Shown here piece after piece: positions 46,586-58,230 of a stretch of 64,000 bases of DNA (its first letter is position 1; every line of letters begins with the position of its first letter). Both the position numbers and the translations under genes were made by a program. The DNA is from Podospora pseudoanserina (Eukaryota > Ascomycota > Sordariomycetes > Sordariales > Podosporaceae). The stretch spans positions 1,674,001 to 1,738,000 of the forward strand of contig NC_085923.1 of assembly GCF_035222485.1 (NCBI RefSeq), given 5' to 3'. The notes under the pieces were generated by a model. It had not been told where the DNA came from and did no database searches. It was given only the letters and a program-made list of their open reading frames with translations.

Positions 46586-46667
46586 CGACGTGGGCCTGAT
46601 TCGAACAGACGCTCCCGAAGGAACAAGATTTCTAGTCTTGCGCGTTAGACCACTCCGCCACCACGCC
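46586..46667 (-). tRNA. tRNA-Ser(AGA), no intron
   Basis: 82 nt read on the minus strand. The acceptor stem GGCGTGG/CCACGTC has one G-T pair and discriminator G. D-arm region TGGCGGAGTGGTCTAACGC. Anticodon stem CAAGA/TCTTG with loop CTAGAAA, so the anticodon is AGA. There is an extended variable arm (TTCCTTCGGGAGC) as in all tRNA-Ser, then a T arm with GTTCGAATC. It is followed by a T run. Confidence 0.95.
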
Positions 46668-46785
46668 TTTGAACTTGGTTGAAATGGGTGTCGGAGATGG
46701 GAGTTATGTTGGGACTATGCACCCGGATGATACACTTCTTTTGCTCGAAGCAGAAATCTGCACTGCTTTCCATAGCCAACGGTAT

Positions 46786-47510
46786 CTAACCGCTCGTGTT
46801 CTTCATCTCTTCCACCCGGGTATGAGGGGTATCTATTTGCGCACCTGAGCACACAGCTGCACCACTTTCTATACACACTCCAGACCCCTGACCTTGGAGC
46901 TGTTCTCTCCAAGTTGATGTTCCATTATTTCTGAAGCCCAGAATTATCCAACAATGCTTCCATTTCATACCTGCTTCCTTTCCCCAGAAGCCACTTTCCC
47001 CTGGGTATGTATGTAGATCCATGACAACCATCAGCCCCCCCGTGCCAGCAGGTTCAGTCAACAGCCAGCTGGACCCCCTAAACCCGCCCAATTCTCTTCC
47101 AACACTGGCCCTACTACCCCCTAGCAGGGCCGTATAACCGTCACCAAGCCTTTCCCACCCCAAAGCTTCCCTTCTTCCCCAGCGTGCCCCCTCGGCCTCC
47201 TCCATTTCCACTCTGCCCACTCTTCTTCGACTCAGGACTATCATTGCTACTCCCCCCATTCCCACTCTCATCCCCCTAAACCCACTATCCTCCGTCCCCC
47301 TCGTCACAGGCCTCTTCCCCTTCCCACTACCCCCCTCCCCCGCGCTCTCATCCGTATCCCGCCCCCCCAACAAACCCGTCCTAAACCCCCTAACCTCCCG
47401 CTCCCTCTCCAATTCCATCTCCCTCCTCTCCGCCAACCTCAACGGCGGCGGCGGCGGCGTCAACAGCGTCCCCAACCCAGGGTACGACTCCCCCCTCACA
47501 CTCCCATACC

Positions 47511-47543
<33 letters not shown>

Positions 47544-47549
47544 CCCGAA
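46786..47549 (-). other. open frame that may be the displaced C terminus of the mucin-like gene
   Basis: Directly after the stop of the mucin-like protein another minus-strand frame stays open for over 200 codons. It contains YPGLGTLLTPPPPPLRLAERR, an EMELEREREV run and LGWERLGDGYTALLGG. Its composition looks like a cytoplasmic tail. It has no start codon of its own in a good position, since its first part is the GGGTAT repeat read as VWVWVW. It could be spurious, or the true tail joined by a frameshift. Confidence 0.4.
47503..47542. repeat. (CCCATA)n hexanucleotide microsatellite
   Basis: About five to six CCCATA units with slightly irregular ends. Length changes here could shift frame if the locus is coding. 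Confidence 0.8.
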
Positions 47550-49448
47550 CTAGCAGCCCCACTCAACATACTCTCCCCCTTTGCTGCCCATTATCATCCC
47601 CAAACTCCCCCTCTCAGAAGCAATACTCCACTCCCCCTCCTTCTCCCTTCCCCTTTCCGAAGGGGAATCCACAAAAATAGAATACTCCCCCCCCCCTTCC
47701 CCCGACTTGGCGGACAATCTCCCAGGCGGCAAAGGCCACACCATCCCCTGCCCATACCCAATCCCACTCGATTGCGTTCTTCTTTTGGGTGCGGGGCGGA
47801 TGACGATTCTGACTTCCCCTTCGCCTGTCAACCCGCTGTAGGAGCTGTTGGAGGAGGGGCCGGTTGGGACTGTGGGTGCTGGTGCTGATGGCCTCCCGCC
47901 AGACATGAGGGGCGGAGGGGAAGGGGAGAGATGCTGCCGGATCTTTGCTTGGGCTTGTCTTCTTTTGATGACCAGACGGCGGAGGATGAACGCGAGGGCT
48001 ATGAATAGCAAGAGGGCGAGGATGATGCCTAGGACTAGAGCGGCTATTTGGGCGGGGGTGAGGGTTGGTTGTTGGGGTGTGAGGGGGGTGTTGGGGCCCG
48101 CTGTGGGAGTTGGGGAGAGGGACATTGTTTCCATTCCTGTTGGTTCCATCACGGAAGTGGTGGTGGTTTCTGATGACGGGAAGGTTGTGATGGTGGTGGT
48201 GGTGGTGACATCAGTAAAAGATGCCAAAGTGGTTGGCGCCGGGGAAGAGGGGGTGGCTGAATTTAGAGCCGGAGAATCGGTGGGGAGTGGTTCCGTGGGC
48301 TCTGTTGGGTTTGTGGTTTCTGTTGAGTCTGTTGGTGTGAGAGAAGTAGCTGACTCGGAACCGGTCGTTGAGGAGGGTGTGGGTTCTATTGGGGACTGGT
48401 CCATCGGTACTGTAGCCTCCGGTACGGTAGTTGTGCTCGAGGACAAAGGTCTAAAGACGGTTGTGGTGACGAAGACTGTGGTAGCTGCGTTAGGAGCCGC
48501 CAGCGTGGTTGAGAAAACGATATTGGTGAGTGTTCTTGTCGTGACACCAGGAACAAAGACCGTCGTTCTGATCACGACCGTGGAAGTGAGCGTTGCCTCT
48601 TGCCGTTTCCCGACCGCAGCTCTGCCTCCCATATACTCTCTGCTCGATATTGGGGTTGTACGGGGTTCCGGACTGCTAGTAGGCGCCAGGACAAAACGCG
48701 TTTGAACTGGCGTGATCTCAACAGGGCTTCCAAAGGTTCGTTTTGCCCTCCTTACGAAAGACGTTACAATAACCGTCGAAGTAGCTGTACGCTGTGTTGG
48801 ATTAATAAAAGTGAGAAGCTGGGTGCTGGTAGTAATAGCAAGTCTGGTCTCTGCAAAGGAGGTGACCGTGCTGGTGATGGTTTGTGTGACGGTGATAATG
48901 GCCAAACTGGATGCTGCCGGCAGCGGTCTGCTGTCGTTGTTAGTCTTCAACTGCCAGCCTGGATATTAGTTGCGGGAAGTAACTTACATCGAAGCAGTTG
49001 TCTGAACACAGTCACTCTCGTGACATGTGACACCGGCCGCTGAACAGCATGCTGCTTCTCCAGTCGGCAACATGCAGCATCCAATCTCTTCCAGGCAGTC
49101 GATTGTTGTGCCATTTTTGCCTTGACACACAGCCCGTGTCGAATCGGCATCATCTGTTGTATCTTTTGTGTTTTGTCTCCTTCTCCTTGGTCGTCTTGAT
49201 GAAGATTCTGTAGTTTTCTCGCTGAGGGACCTAGAAATATCCGCTGGCCTCGTGTAACTGTCTCCCAATTGCCCAATTCTCCCCATAGCTCTTTGATGCT
49301 TTGTCTCGCCATCTACCAAATTGTGTGCTTTATTTCGTATATCACCAAGAACTAGCTCAGATGAGGGACCTGAAAGCCGTTGAGTATTCCCAAGCGCCGC
49401 AGTTGTGAGTCCCAGGACGAGGCTGCCCAAGGTTTTCAACATCAACAT
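47550..49448 (-). CDS. secreted Cys-rich / mucin-like single-pass membrane protein
   Basis: Two exons, 48988-49448 and 47550-48927, give 612 residues. The 60-nt intron (GTAAGT, branch CTAAC, acceptor GCAG) is fixed by phase: nearer AGs lead to stops. In order the protein has a signal peptide (MLMLKTLGSLVLGLTTAALG) and a dibasic RRPRRRRQ processing site near residue 85-92. Next comes a cysteine block (CQGKNGTTIDCLEEIGCC and neighbours, about 110-148) and a long Ser/Thr-rich stalk (about 155-400, many TTVF/TTTV repeats). One membrane helix follows (IAALVLGIILALLLFIALAF) with RRLVIKRR, then a Pro/Gly-rich cytoplasmic tail. It may be a cell-surface sensor or adhesin; no named family is recognised. 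The tail ends abruptly at a G-run next to the hexanucleotide repeat. Confidence 0.75.
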
Positions 49449-51555
49449 ATGGCATTATGGGCCCGAGTACCTTGTGCTGAAGAGGTGAAGCTCCTAGAAG
49501 CTAGAAGGAAATGAAAAAGAGTGGAAGCCTTGCTGGTCAGTGCCGGCCTGGATAGATATCGACTGTGGTCAGAAAGAAACGCAATGAACGGACATCAAGC
49601 CTCGTGTGGGGAGAACGAGATAGATCGACTTGATGAGATAGGGCGAAAGAGAAAATAGGAACATTCCGGGGAATGTGGGGGATATGGCGTGGAGGATAGG
49701 TGTTTCCCACGGTAGCGGAACCGTCGTGATGGTGCCTTGCACTCTGCACTCCGCATCAGGTGTCGATCTCAGAACGATAGAAAAAGATGGGAAGAGACTG
49801 CTGCTTCCTTGATCCGAAATGACGCCAAGCTGTCGACCGAAGCTCAAGAACGACGTGCAACTGAAGCTGGGTAGCCAAGGCATGATGTGTGAGGGCGATC
49901 GCGGAGCCACAGTGATCTGGTACCACAGATTCGTGGTCGGAGCAGCCAGTGGGAGCCCTGGATGGCACTGAACCAGCCTTCTTGTGGTCAGGCTCTGACC
50001 GGCATCCGAAGCCTCGAAAGCTTCTGGAAGCTTGATGAACGGGAAAGCCTATTAATGCTGGGGTTCGAGCCGCTGCTGTATGGATGAGATCAAGGGGTGG
50101 TGGTCGATAGATGGGATGGCCAGGGGTGGTTGACCTAGACATCCGATCTATTGCTATGCACAGGTGACAGCCAGGCCTGTCGCTGGTGTCGATATCTTCG
50201 CCCTGACAGACTGAATATCGAGAAGCTGCGACTGATGACATCGCGACGTTGATAGGAGCTGTCATGATCCCAGGCCATCTACTGGCCGCATATGCATCTT
50301 CAATATTTGTGCATTCTCTCGCAGGTTTGCAAGTGAACCACTTGTGTGGATGTCATCTTGGAGTGGAGCTGTCGTCTGAGCGCTCTTGACCGGCGGGTGC
50401 CGGCATATAGCGATGGTGATGAGATGACATGAGGTCAGATCTCGCAGCTGCAGGTGTTGCGGTTCATGCGGGGGGCCGGGTGCATCGGATCCGATCGTAT
50501 ACTTCCTGATCCCTGTCGAGGTCAGAAAGCGGCTTGTCGGTGTGTTTTGCCTTCTTGTTGGACAGTAAATAAAAAGAGCAAAGTTTGTCCACGGGATCTC
50601 CAAGTTGTCGAGAAAGCTACTGCCCTGAGCTCCTTGGCGAGCGAGGATACGTTTATCTCGGTTCACGCTCAATGAGGGCATAACTGGCATGACACACGCC
50701 GTCCGAGTCACACGGGTGAGATAGCACTAAGAGCGCCTTTCTCGTGCTCGGTTTTGAGCACTTTCAATTGTTGAGCTTTTCCTGAGCCAATATGCCGCCA
50801 GTCACCTTGCCGACAATGACGATGTCGAGACAACGGACCTAGCCGAGCAAAAGGTCTACTCCAAGTTAACTTTGTTGTCAGGCACAGTTTAGTACCGTTG
50901 CTATGGCCGGGAACTGCAAGTCCTTGTGCTGATAGTTCTCAAGCCGTAATGCTGAGCGGCTGCGTGATCGACGAAGATCAGACAAGGTCCCGAGTCCCGG
51001 GTAGGGTACCAACGCCAACACGACCAGACTATTGCATGATATCAGCAAGCTTCTAGAACTCCCAAACTTATCCTCTGCAATAAAACCACATTATAATCGA
51101 ACCGAGTTTGTGAACCTGATTTGAATTTGCTTTTCCCTCCCCACCACAAAAAGCCTTCCCCTAGACCTCGTCCAGAGATGCGCCCCTCCAGTTCGTAGCT
51201 CATCACCATGCCCGCTACCTACATAATGTACAGTATTAAAAACACAAGGCGGGGCCGTGTCAGTTCTAACCCAATGCATAGCTGATGAAATGCTCCTCGC
51301 CGCCCAAATTCTACCCAAAAATATCCCTCATAACGCCTGGCCTGCCCGCCGCATGCACGCCCGCCTGCCTGCCCCATTTTTTTAAAAAAAAACAAAAGTC
51401 GAGTGAAGATGTTGTGTACAATGCGGTAGATGGCCAGGCTGTGGTGCAAGTGTCGTCTCTCGATACCGTCTTTCGAACAGTCGTTGTCAGTCGTCTTGGC
51501 CCAACCTGTCACCCATTCGCTCGATATGTCGTTCCCCCTGGAGAAAGAAAACGTC
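49449..51555. other. intergenic, no gene recognised
   Basis: Promoter side of the mucin-like gene. Frames at 49756-50711 (minus) have no similarity. A GGTTCGAGCC string near 50054 resembles a pol III B box but is not part of a tRNA fold. Confidence 0.4.
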
Positions 51556-52039
51556 TTATTTCTTATCCTTGTACAGCTTTGGATTCCACCCCTCTTTTAC
51601 CTCGGCCTCTTGCTCCGCCTTCTCCATATGTGGGCGCACCTCGGCCTCGATCCTTTCCCTCGCACGCAGGATCTTGCTCTGCAGGTAGAATGAACCGCCC
51701 TTTTTGGGGTCGTTGTTGTCAAACAAGCGCTTGAATCGCTCCATGACCTCCTCCATATTGGCTTCCCCCTTTTGTGGTGGCTTGACGTTGAGGATCTTGC
51801 AGGCTTCGTCGAGGGTCATGCCGCTGCTGAGGCTGGCGCGGCCGGCGGTGCCATTGCCGGACTGGGCCTGGGCGCGTTGGTAGGCCGAGGAGGCGGCGGC
51901 TTGCTTGTAGGCTTCGGCGAAGGAGCGGCCGAGAACGCGGGTGCCGATGAGGACGACTTGGGTTATGAGGCGGTAGGCCTGGGCGGGGTGTTGGTTAGTT
52001 GCAAGGGTGGTGAGAACAAGGTATGCCGATGCTTACCAT
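51556..52039 (-). CDS. pam16: mitochondrial import motor subunit Pam16/Tim16
   Basis: Pam16 is the J-like regulatory partner of Pam14/Pam18 in the PAM motor at the matrix side of TIM23. The protein has 141 residues, normal for the family. It opens MAYRLITQVVLIGTRVLGRSFAEAYKQA, which is both hydrophobic and presequence-like. The J-like domain follows with GMTLDEACKILNVKPPQ, EEVMERFKRLFDNNDPKKGGSFYLQSK and ILRARERIEAE. As expected for Pam16, the HPD triplet of true J proteins is replaced (DNNDP region). Gene structure: exon 1 codes only for the ATG (52037-52039), then a 58-nt intron (GTAAGC..CCCAG), then exon 2 at 51556-51978. It is divergent from YIP1. Confidence 0.93.
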
Positions 52040-52671
52040 TTTGAACTACAAGCAGACGTCGGCGACCTTGCAAGCCTTCCTTGTGCTGGGTGAGAGTGAG
52101 GGAGGAGGGAAGGTGGCGGTGAGATTGTGTGGTCGTCGGCGGCAGTGGGTGGTGGTGGTGATGGTAGTGGTGTGGAAATTCACAGAAGCGACAGCAACAT
52201 GACCGAATCCATGCTTCGAAAAATTGTCCGCCTTCGAGATGCCGCGCCGCCGATTGCCGGCAAGCTATTGTGACAGCTGTTTAAATTGTAGCCAACAGTT
52301 GGCAACAGCCCGTCTTGGCACCCTTCACGCTTGGCCCGTCCCACCAAGCGGCTTGGTGACGCCGCCTGGCCAGTGCTGGCGCAGGGAGCTTGACATCTGA
52401 AAGATGCAACATCGCAACTTTGTCAGTTAACAATCCTGGTCATTGTCCACGCAATTGTCCACCACCACGCTCTTTACTGACACATCACGAGCGATACCGA
52501 GAGCTTCAAAGATTAACGAGTCGACAATCAGCATCCAACTCGACAACCTCGAGTGTCCTCCACGACCGAGTAACTTGCATGCATACAGCTCCCCCGTCAA
52601 CGATCCCCTGAACACGACATACGAACAGGGACACCAGATCACCACATCGCGAACACTCGAAGCCCCCAAAA
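52040..52671. promoter_or_regulatory. shared 5' region of pam16 and yip1
   Basis: 632 bp between two divergent start codons. No coding sequence was seen and no particular motif was recognised. Confidence 0.4.
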
Positions 52672-53686
52672 ATGTCAAATTACTACGGCGGCGGCCCCGC
52701 CCAGCCAAACCCCGGTCTTCAGTTCTACCAGTCCAACTACGCACAACCAGTATCTGGCCACGCGACCCCATCACAAGCATCCTACGGCTATGGCGGTCCC
52801 TCCTCCGGCGGCTTCGGCAGCAGCTTCACCTCTGGCTTCGCCGGCGCCCCAGGAGTATCAGGCCGCATGGACGAGCAAGGTGGGCTAAGAACAGGCTGGC
52901 TCGCCGCCTTTTCAACAGAGGGGTACGACGGGGAGCCGCCCTTATTGGAGGAGTTGGGGGTATCATTCACAAAGATCCAGCGCAAGGTCAGCAACCCACA
53001 ACTCACCATCTCTCAAGCATGATCAAACTAACATATTTACTCCCCAGACCTTCGCCGTCCTAAACCCCTTCTCCCGCGTAGACCAACACCTAATGGACGA
53101 CTCCGACCTCGCCGGTCCCGTCCTCTTCTTCTTCCTTGTTCGTCCCCCCTCCCTTTCACCCCCCCATCCTTTTCTAACCTGTTTCTCCCAGTTCGGAACC
53201 TTCCTCATGCTCTCCGGCTCCGTCCACTTCGGCTTCATCTACGGCCTCGCCGTCCTCGGCTCAGTATCCCTCCACACAATCCTCTCCCTTATGGCACCCC
53301 CCGTCGACCCCTCCACCGCCGTTCCCTCCGCCCCCGGTCAATCATCCTACCCCGGCGCGCCCGTCCACCACCACTCCCAGTCCCAATCCGGTGCTACGAC
53401 CACATTGACGTTTGCCCGATCCGCCTCGGTACTGGGGTATTGTCTCCTCCCACTGGTAGCCACCTCCCTAGTCGGAATCGTCATGCCCATGGCGACACCC
53501 TTCGGGATTTTCTTGACCACCTTGGCGGTGTTATGGAGCAGTTATGCCGCCAGTGGAATCTTTTGCTCGGTGGGGGGGATGAACAGGCAGAGGTTTTTGG
53601 TGGCGTATCCGTTGGCGTTGTTTTATGTCGGGTTTGGGATCATGGGCGTTTTTAGTAGCAGAGGGGGGAAGGCAGGGAAGGCGTAG
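52672..53686 (+). CDS. yip1: Yip1-family ER-Golgi membrane protein
   Basis: Three exons, 52672-52986, 53048-53137 and 53192-53686, all phase 0, give 299 residues. The N-terminal ~85 residues are Gly/Tyr/Ser/Pro-rich and cytosolic (MSNYYGGGPAQPNPGLQFYQ). The Yip1 domain follows: PPLLEELGVSFTKIQRK, TFAVLNPF, then the family hallmark DLAGPVLFFFL and about five membrane helices (FGTFLMLSGSVHFGFIYGLA, SASVLGYCLLPLVATSLVGI, PFGIFLTTLAVLWSSYAASG, FLVAYPLALFYVGFGIMG). Yip1 binds prenylated Rab GTPases (Ypt1/Ypt31) and is needed for COPII vesicle formation. A Ser/His/Pro-rich loop between helices 2 and 3 is somewhat long. The start is set by the conserved N-terminal composition and the upstream stop codons. 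Confidence 0.92.
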
Positions 53687-54967
53687 GAAGGGAAGACAGG
53701 GTAGGATACAGGGTTGAATTTTGTGAGATGGGGAAGAGGCTGGGGAGTGGGAAGGAATATAGCGTGGTGATTATGTTGACATTATTATGATTATTGCCAA
53801 AAATGGGGGCGGTGTGATGGAGTTGGGGGGAGGGGGTTATTTTGGTGTACTAGTATAATGACAGATGATATTGAATATCAGATGGGATGAGAGCGTGTGT
53901 TGATGGTAGAATAATGGCCAAGTTGACACTTCCAGCTGCTAGTTGTGCTGCTTTCGATCACGTTGAACTATGGTCAAGAGGTCATGGGTTTGCATATTGG
54001 TTAGATCTTCATTCGTCATCCCAAGTCCTTTCTCCATCTACAGAAGCAACACAACGCGCCCCATCACCTGTTATCTGAATCCCTTCAATCAGAGTACCTC
54101 CCAAACCAAACACCACAGTGTGAAAAACAGAATATATATATTATAAAAACATGTTCCCGCTTTTGAAAATTTTATTCAGGCTCTCTCTTTTGATTTGATT
54201 CCGCTAATGCAAATGCTTTCATGTCCAGTCCGCAAGTCTGTGTGGTAGTTATCCTGCCACGACCCCCACAACCTTTTCTTGTTCCACCATTATATTCTAT
54301 GCTTTGTAGCACGAGACCCGAGAGCGGCAAAAAGTGAAAACGTCAAATACAACGAGCCCGACCCATGTGAAAAAAACCATTTGCCCCCTCCCCCCTCCCC
54401 ACCGCCAACCGAAAACACCATGCATGAAGAATCCCCCGTGCCGTGATGGAAACCCAGCCCGAGGAAAGAAAAAAACACCCCTAATATATTGATCAAACAA
54501 CCCCCTCCCCCCTTCTTCTCCTCGCTGACCACACAACAGGCCGTGATAATCCATTGGACCGTTACAGACAACAAAGACGACATGCCCCTTCAAATCTCAT
54601 CCACAAATCTTGAGAATTCTCAACCTCTTCCTAGCTCACGGTAGTCTCCTCAGTTCGTCAATTCATCCCTCGCAACCTCATCCTCCGAATCGTCCTACGA
54701 GCGCAGCACATCCCTCGCTCTTTTCTTTCGCGGCCGGTGGACGGGCGCTATCCTCCTCATCCTCCGAGTCGCTGTCTCTCTTCCTCTTTCTTGATCCTGA
54801 CCCTCCAGAAGAAATACTGCCCCTCATCGTCATCATCAAAAGGATTCCCATCAGCAGCAACCCCCTTCAGCTTCTTCATCAGAAACAGTAGCACCTTCAT
54901 CTTCAGGAAGAGGAGGACTAACACCCTCATCCTCAGGGGCAGTCTCCTCATCCTCATCAGAAGCCTC
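53687..54967. other. convergent 3' regions of yip1 and RCC1
   Basis: No independent gene. At 54851-54967 (minus strand) acidic codons continue in frame after the RCC1 stop (see findings). Confidence 0.45.
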
Positions 54968-56801
54968 CTAATTCTGAGCCTCCTCCTTCTCGGCAGCAAC
55001 AATACCGTACTGCCCGCCCGCACCAGCAAAGACGATCTTCCTGTCCCTGATGGCGGTGTTGTCAATAAGTGTTGGCGACTCAATATCATCCGTAGTCCCC
55101 TGGCCAGTCTGGTAGTTGGCCGAGAAACCCCAGCTGTAAACCTTGCCATCCTTGGTGACAGCAAAGCTGTGGTCGGTGCCAGCGGCGACCTGGACAACAT
55201 CCTTGACCTCGGGGATCTCGGTAGGGACGACGAGGATTCTTGGCTTCTGGCGGTCGTCATAAATAGTATTGTCCTCGGTGAACGAACCGGTTGGCTGACC
55301 GACCTGGTGGCCATCAATCCGGCCCCAGGTGAGGAGCTTGCCATCGGTGGTGCATGCCAAAGAGTGGTGCTCACCGCCGGCAATGTCGGCAATCTCGTAA
55401 CCGCTGAGCGACTCGACAATCTGGGGGCGCATGACGTAGCCGCCGTCGACGCCGACAGAGTCCTCGTGGCCGCACTCGGCGTAGTTGTTGAGACCCCAGC
55501 TGATGACACGGCCCTTGGTGTCAATGACGAAGCAGTGGTAAGAACCGCAGGCAAGCTTGACGGCCTTGGCGCGGCCGGGGAGAGAACCAACGCCGGCAGG
55601 GTAGAGGGCAGCGGTGTCGTCGCGCTCGAGGAGACGGCGAGCAAGCTGGGCTTGTTGGCCGGCGCCCCAGGCGTAAATCTTATTCTTCTCGTCGAGGGCG
55701 AGGATGTGGTTGAGACCGGCAGCAAGCTGCTTGATCTTGGACAGCTCGGGGACGTGGGCTGGGGTCCTTTGAATGCCAACACTACGACTGAAGCCCAGTA
55801 CACCCTCGTTGCTCTGGAGGCAAATGTTAGAACAAGATCGCGTCGTACAGAGAGTTGTTTTGTCTTACCCTGAATGTACCCCATCCATAGACCTGGCCAG
55901 TGGTGGTGAGAGCAAAAGTCGCGCTGTCGCTGGCAACAACCTGAACCCACTCAATATCCTCGGGGAGGCCGCTCGTGTCAATCTCGGCAGGAGTGCTCTC
56001 CTTGGGGTTCATGCCAGTGTCGTCCTCGTCATCACTGTCATCGTCCTCATCCTCAACATCTCTGAGCCCACCATCCCACGTGGTGTCGCGTCCGAGAGCG
56101 CCCTGATCGTTGACACCCCAGGTGAAGATCTTGTTGTCCTTGGTAAGAGCAGCAACGTGCATGCCACCGCAAGCAATCTGAACAACATTGGAGACATTGG
56201 GGTTCAGGCGGGGACGCTTGACATCGATGGGCTTCTTGCCGTCCACCTTAACACTGCCAAGACCGAGCTCGCCAGCGGTGCCCTCGCCAAACACAAACAT
56301 GTCGAGAACACGCTCGGGCTTCTCGTTGATGGCCTTCAGGACGCGGGCAGGGCGCTTCGCAGCGGGGGCTTTAGGAGCGGCGACCTTCCTCTTCTTGGCC
56401 GGTTGCGCCTGCGCGTCGACAGGCTCCTGGGCACTCTCGTCCTCGGAACTTGACGCGACTGGGGCTTGCTCCTCGTCATCCCGGGTGCGTTTTCTCTTGG
56501 TGGTAACGACCTTCTTCTCAGGCTCCTCCTTGTTTTCCTTATCAGACTCGGGGGCAACCTCAGCGACAGTCTTCTTCTTGGGCGCGGCCTTCTTGGGCGC
56601 GGCCTTCTTGGGAGCAGCGGCGGCCTTCTTGGGCGCGGCAGCAGCCTTCTTGGTGGTAGCGACAGTCTTCTTGGTCGCCGCAGCAATAGTAGTCTTCTTA
56701 GTAGCCGTCGTGGCAGTGGTCTTCTTGGTGGTGGTGGTAGCGACAGCCGTCTTTTTGGTCGCAGCGCTCGCGGCTGTCGCGGCAGCTCTTTTGGGAGGCA
56801 T
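54968..56801 (-). CDS. RCC1: RCC1/Pim1/Srm1-type Ran guanine-nucleotide exchange factor
   Basis: Two exons, 55869-56801 and 54968-55813 (GTAAGA..CCAG, 55 nt), give 592 residues. I chose ATG 56801 (MPPKRAAATAASAATKK). Residues 1-180 form a long Lys/Ala/Thr-rich basic tail (KKAAAAPKKAAPKKAAPKKK, KRKRTRDDEE) suited to chromatin binding and nuclear import. The seven-bladed RCC1 propeller then runs to the end, with blade signatures such as VVQIACGGMHVAALTKDNKI, ACGSYHCFVIDTKGRVISWG and IAGGEHHSLACTTDGKLLTW. An acidic loop (DVEDEDDDSDDEDD) sits in an early blade. The protein loads Ran with GTP at chromatin, setting nuclear transport direction and spindle assembly. Long frames on the opposite strand (54737-55873, 56188-56877) are its shadows. 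Confidence 0.93.
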
Positions 56802-58230
56802 GGCTCGTGTTGTTGACGCGATGGTCCGTGATGTCCTGAGTAGGCGCTTTGTGAGGGAGAGGTCAAGAGGGCTGTGAGAAAGACGTGGAGAGGGCAAAGA
56901 TGGTGCTTGTGAGGCTCAACGGGGACAAGATCGTGATAGAGTCGCGACCTTTTTTTTGGTGTCTTTGTTGACAGTCGATGGAACGGGGTGTCGAGGTGTG
57001 AGAGGGTTAAGGGTTCGAGGGAGGAATTTTGGGCCGGCGCGCGCACGACTTTTTTGGGCTCGGGTTGGATGGGTTCCCGCTATTTTTCTTGTTTTTGCAG
57101 GGGGTTGGTCTTCCACAATGGGGTCCGCAATATGGTGCGCCCTATTATTCTTCAATTGTGCCCTTATTGATCGTGTTTGCCTACTCTACTGCCCCATCGA
57201 GATCAATTGTAATCTTGCAAACAATACCATTAATACAATTGGCACTTTTATTTCCCTTGCTGCTGTCGTCGCTTTTGTTGACTCTGCCAGCAGCTCGACC
57301 TTTCCAATTCGATGAGCTCATAAGGGACGTGCTCCGTGAGAATTCTTATTGAACCCCTGTCAGCCAATGCAACAGTGGCGCCGGCCCCCTGAAGAGCTTT
57401 GGGGAGATTCTGCCGGGCGGTCAGAGGCGAGCTTCCCTTGCTTCGGTGATTTCCTTTGCGCGCCAGTTCGCGACGACATCAGTTGCCAGGGTGAGGAGAG
57501 GAGCCCCCTCGTCTGATGATCAACTCCAAGATATCACCAGGTCTGATAGCAATACGGCGCTATGCATCAGCACCTTGAAGGCTGGCATCACGCTGCCCGG
57601 TGCGCCGCTGGAGCTGACACGTTGCAAACACTGTTCCCGATCTGATGGCCTGCATTGCAGAACTCACCCGCCACTCGATTTCTTTCTCTCGATAGCATCA
57701 TGATTTTCTTATCAATGGCCCAACAAACACCCCTACTACCCCTCTCTGTAACCCCATGTGTTCTTGCTTTGCAGAAGGGACCAAGTTGGCAGCTGTGAGC
57801 ATCAAATCAAGAATTGGGGAGTTCGACAAAGACTCTGAAACCTGATACTGTCAAGGACAGTTGCGAAGGCTCTTGATAACGCCTAACTGGTCAGCAACAG
57901 GACCTGTCTTCAAAGACAGCCACCAGTTTCCCCACACTCAGCGCATCCGAGCAAAGGTCCACGATTCCTGTCAAAGTCGAATCGTCGATAAACATATTTT
58001 ATTATCATATCCCTATTTCTCTTTTTACCCCAACCCAGTTTGATGGCCCAGTTCAGACAACCAGGTCTTCATAATCCTTCCATGCCCCTTCCGTCCTGTC
58101 CGTCCCGGCCTCTGTCGAGATGTTGTCCCGGTCATGTCAAATTCCCATAACAAACCCCCAAACGCCATGCAATGCTGTTCCTCAGACCCCAACCCAGAAA
58201 GACTTTCCCATAGAGACAAGTTCAGTAAAC
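56802..58230. other. intergenic, no gene recognised
   Basis: Promoter side of RCC1 and 3' side of the Cys-rich gene. Short frames at 56956-57352 show no similarity. Confidence 0.4.

Noticed and set aside
47581-48705. Plus-strand Val/Gly-rich frames
   Set aside because: Antisense of the Thr/Ser-rich mucin-like stalk.
50045-50070. GGTTCGAGCC as part of a tRNA
   Set aside because: No acceptor, D or anticodon stems can be built around it.
54737-56877. Plus-strand 378- and 229-codon frames and off-frame minus frames
   Set aside because: Shadows of RCC1, whose propeller motifs fix the true frame.
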